From assembly GCF_001654985.1 (NCBI RefSeq), contig NZ_LXEU01000023.1, positions 1 through 44,284 of the forward strand: a stretch of DNA of 44,284 nt. The letters are read 5' to 3'. How positions within the stretch are numbered: position 1 is the stretch's first letter; every line of letters begins with the position of its first letter. The stretch is from Kluyvera georgiana ATCC 51603 (GTDB lineage: Bacteria; Pseudomonadota; Gammaproteobacteria; Enterobacterales; Enterobacteriaceae). This document shows, one piece after another, positions 42,670 through 44,284 of the stretch. The translations under genes and the position numbers were made by a program. The notes beneath the pieces were generated by a model that ran no database searches, was not told the origin of the DNA, and worked only from the letters and a program-made list of their open reading frames with translations.

Positions 42670-44284
42670 CCGTAACTGCTGAGTCCCTTAATCCCCTGCG
42701 TTTGCCCCTCTACGGTGAGCGCCTGATTGAAGCCTCAGCGGGCACCGGAAAAACCTTCACCATCGCCGCACTCTACCTGCGTCTTCTGCTGGGGCTCGGC
42801 GGCGAGGCCGCCTTTCCCCGGCCGGTCAACGTCGAAGAGCTGCTGGTGGTGACCTTCACCGAGGCGGCAACCGAAGAACTGCGCGGGCGTATTCGCAGCA
42901 ACATTCATGAACTGCGCGTCGCCTGTCTGCGTAACGCCACCGACAACCCGCTCTATGCCAGCCTGCTGGCGGAAATCGACGATCCTCAACAGGCAGCAAA
43001 CGTCCTGCTGCTGGCCGAACGCCAGATGGACGATGCCGCGGTGTTTACCATCCACGGTTTCTGCCAGCGCATGCTTAGCCTCAACGCGTTTGAGTCGGGG
43101 ATGCTGTTCGAACAGCAGCTGATTGAAGACGAATCTCAGCTGCGTTATCAGGCCTGCGCCGATTTCTGGCGCCGCCACTGCTACCCGCTGAACCGCGAAA
43201 TCGCGCAGGTGATCGTTGAGTCCTGGAAAGGGCCGCAGGACCTGCTGAAATCGATCGACCGCTATCTGCAAGGTGAAGCGCCGCAGCTAAAAATACCGCT
43301 CAGCGCCGAGACGCTGGAATCACGCCATCAGCAGATCCTCGCGCAGATTGGCGACATCAAACAGCAGTGGCTGGCTGCGGTCGGCGATCTTGAACCGCTG
43401 CTGGAAAACTCGGGTATCGATCGCCGCAAATTCAACCGCGGCAACCAGGGCAAGTGGATCGACAAGATCAGCGCCTGGGCGCAGGAGGAGAGCAAAAACT
43501 ACCAGTTCCCCGATGCGCTGGAAAAATTCAGCCAGTCGTTCCTGGCTGAACGCACCAAAGCGGGCGGAGAGGTGCCCACGCACCCGCTGTTCAGCGCCAT
43601 TGAGCGTCTACTGGACTCACCGCTCACGCTCAACGATCTGGTGATTGCCCAGGCGATGAAAGAGATTCGTGAGGCGGTAGCCCGCGAGAAGCGCCGCCGC
43701 GGCGAGTTGGGCTTTGACGATATGCTAAGCCGCCTCGATGAAGCGCTGGAGAGCGAAAGCGGCGATGCGTTAGCCGCCGCCATTCGTCAGCGTTTTCCGG
43801 TGGCGATGATCGATGAATTCCAGGATACCGACCCGCAGCAATATCGCATTTTCCGCCGCATCTGGCGGCAACAGCCGGAGACCGCGTTGCTGCTGATTGG
43901 CGACCCGAAGCAGGCGATCTACGCCTTCCGTGGCGCCGATATCTTTACCTACATGCGCGCGCGCGGCGATGTGGCGGCGCACTACACGCTCGACACTAAC
44001 TGGCGTTCCGCACCGGGCATGGTGGCTAGCGTCAACCGCCTGTTTGGGCTGGTCGATAACCCTTTTATGTTCCGCGATATTCCGTTCCTGCCGGTCAAAT
44101 CCGCCGAGAAAAATGCCTCACTGCGTTTTGAGGTCGATGGCGAAAATCAGCCGGCAATGAACCTCTGGCTGATGCCCGGTGAGGGCGTTAGCGCAGGCGA
44201 CTATCAGAACTTTATGGCCCAGCAGTGCGCGGCGCAGATTCGCGACTGGCTCACCGGCGGCCAACGCGGCACGGCGCTGCTGTG
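42666..44284 (+). CDS. recB: RecBCD exonuclease V subunit RecB (5' part, cut by window end)
   Basis: The first 539 codons of about 1180 are present and open to the last base, so the gene is cut only by the window edge. SF1 helicase motifs are Walker A ASAGTGKT (Lys29), the VVTFTEAAT segment near residue 65, motif II VAMIDEFQDTDPQQY near residue 380 and motif III LLIGDPKQAIYAFRGADI. RecB gives the 3'-5' helicase and nuclease of RecBCD; the nuclease domain lies beyond the window. The ATG overlaps the ptrA stop by 4 bases. Confidence 0.97.
   Translation, partial: MTVTAESLNPLRLPLYGERLIEASAGTGKTFTIAALYLRLLLGLGGEAAFPRPVNVEELLVVTFTEAATEELRGRIRSNIHELRVACLRNATDNPLYASLLAEIDDPQQAANVLLLAERQMDDAAVFTIHGFCQRMLSLNAFESGMLFEQQLIEDESQLRYQACADFWRRHCYPLNREIAQVIVESWKGPQDLLKSIDRYLQGEAPQLKIPLSAETLESRHQQILAQIGDIKQQWLAAVGDLEPLLENSGIDRRKFNRGNQGKWIDKISAWAQEESKNYQFPDALEKFSQSFLAERTKAGGEVPTHPLFSAIERLLDSPLTLNDLVIAQAMKEIREAVAREKRRRGELGFDDMLSRLDEALESESGDALAAAIRQRFPVAMIDEFQDTDPQQYRIFRRIWRQQPETALLLIGDPKQAIYAFRGADIFTYMRARGDVAAHYTLDTNWRSAPGMVASVNRLFGLVDNPFMFRDIPFLPVKSAEKNASLRFEVDGENQPAMNLWLMPGEGVSAGDYQNFMAQQCAAQIRDWLTGGQRGTALL

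Overview
The window reads as chromosomal DNA of an Enterobacteriaceae species outside Escherichia coli. From the sequence alone I would look among Enterobacter, Kosakonia, Lelliottia, Klebsiella or Citrobacter relatives, and I cannot fix the genus. Its backbone follows the E. coli order kduI-kduD-araE-ygeA-lysR-lysA-galR-omrB-omrA-aas-lplT-tas-ygdR-ygdQ-mutH-rppH-ptsP-lgt-thyA-ppdA-ppdB-ygdB-ppdC-recC-ptrA-recB, with REP elements in several gaps. Two accessory blocks interrupt this order.

Block 1 (about 260-12,300) is a pectin-oligomer catabolism cluster. It holds two oligogalacturonate lyase paralogues (ogl), kduI and kduD, an oligogalacturonide ABC importer (togMNAB) and kdgF. Together these would import unsaturated oligogalacturonides, cleave them to 4-deoxy-5-keto-uronates, convert these to DKI and DKII and reduce them to KDG. 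KdgR-type palindromes stand before each transcription unit. No pectate lyase or KdgM-type porin is present here, so the block looks like the inner-membrane and cytoplasmic half of the pathway. Inside it, araE has lost codons for about 206 residues by an apparently in-frame internal deletion. A permuted-papain-like protein of unknown role lies between togM and kdgF.

Block 2 (about 15,460-20,850) is inserted between the convergent lysA and galR genes, which are neighbours in E. coli. It is a beta-glucoside-type operon: a lone PTS EIIC of the lactose/cellobiose family, a GH1 (phospho-)beta-glucosidase, a UxuR/ExuR-like GntR regulator and a GNAT acetyltransferase, with a divergent AscG-like LacI regulator. 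Two TGGTATACCA-type palindromes, 63 bp apart centre to centre, lie before the EIIC gene and suggest control by the UxuR-like protein.

The rest is housekeeping: lysine synthesis (lysR, lysA), the envelope-control sRNAs OmrB and OmrA, lysophospholipid recycling (lplT, aas), mismatch repair (mutH), RNA decapping (rppH), nitrogen PTS (ptsP), lipoprotein maturation (lgt), thymidylate synthesis (thyA), a pseudopilin operon (ppdA-ppdB-ygdB-ppdC) and RecBCD (recC, ptrA and the first 539 codons of recB, cut by the window edge). The mutH-rppH gap carries two perfect DnaA boxes and a small ygdT-like ORF. I see no rRNA, tRNA, CRISPR array, insertion sequence or prophage.
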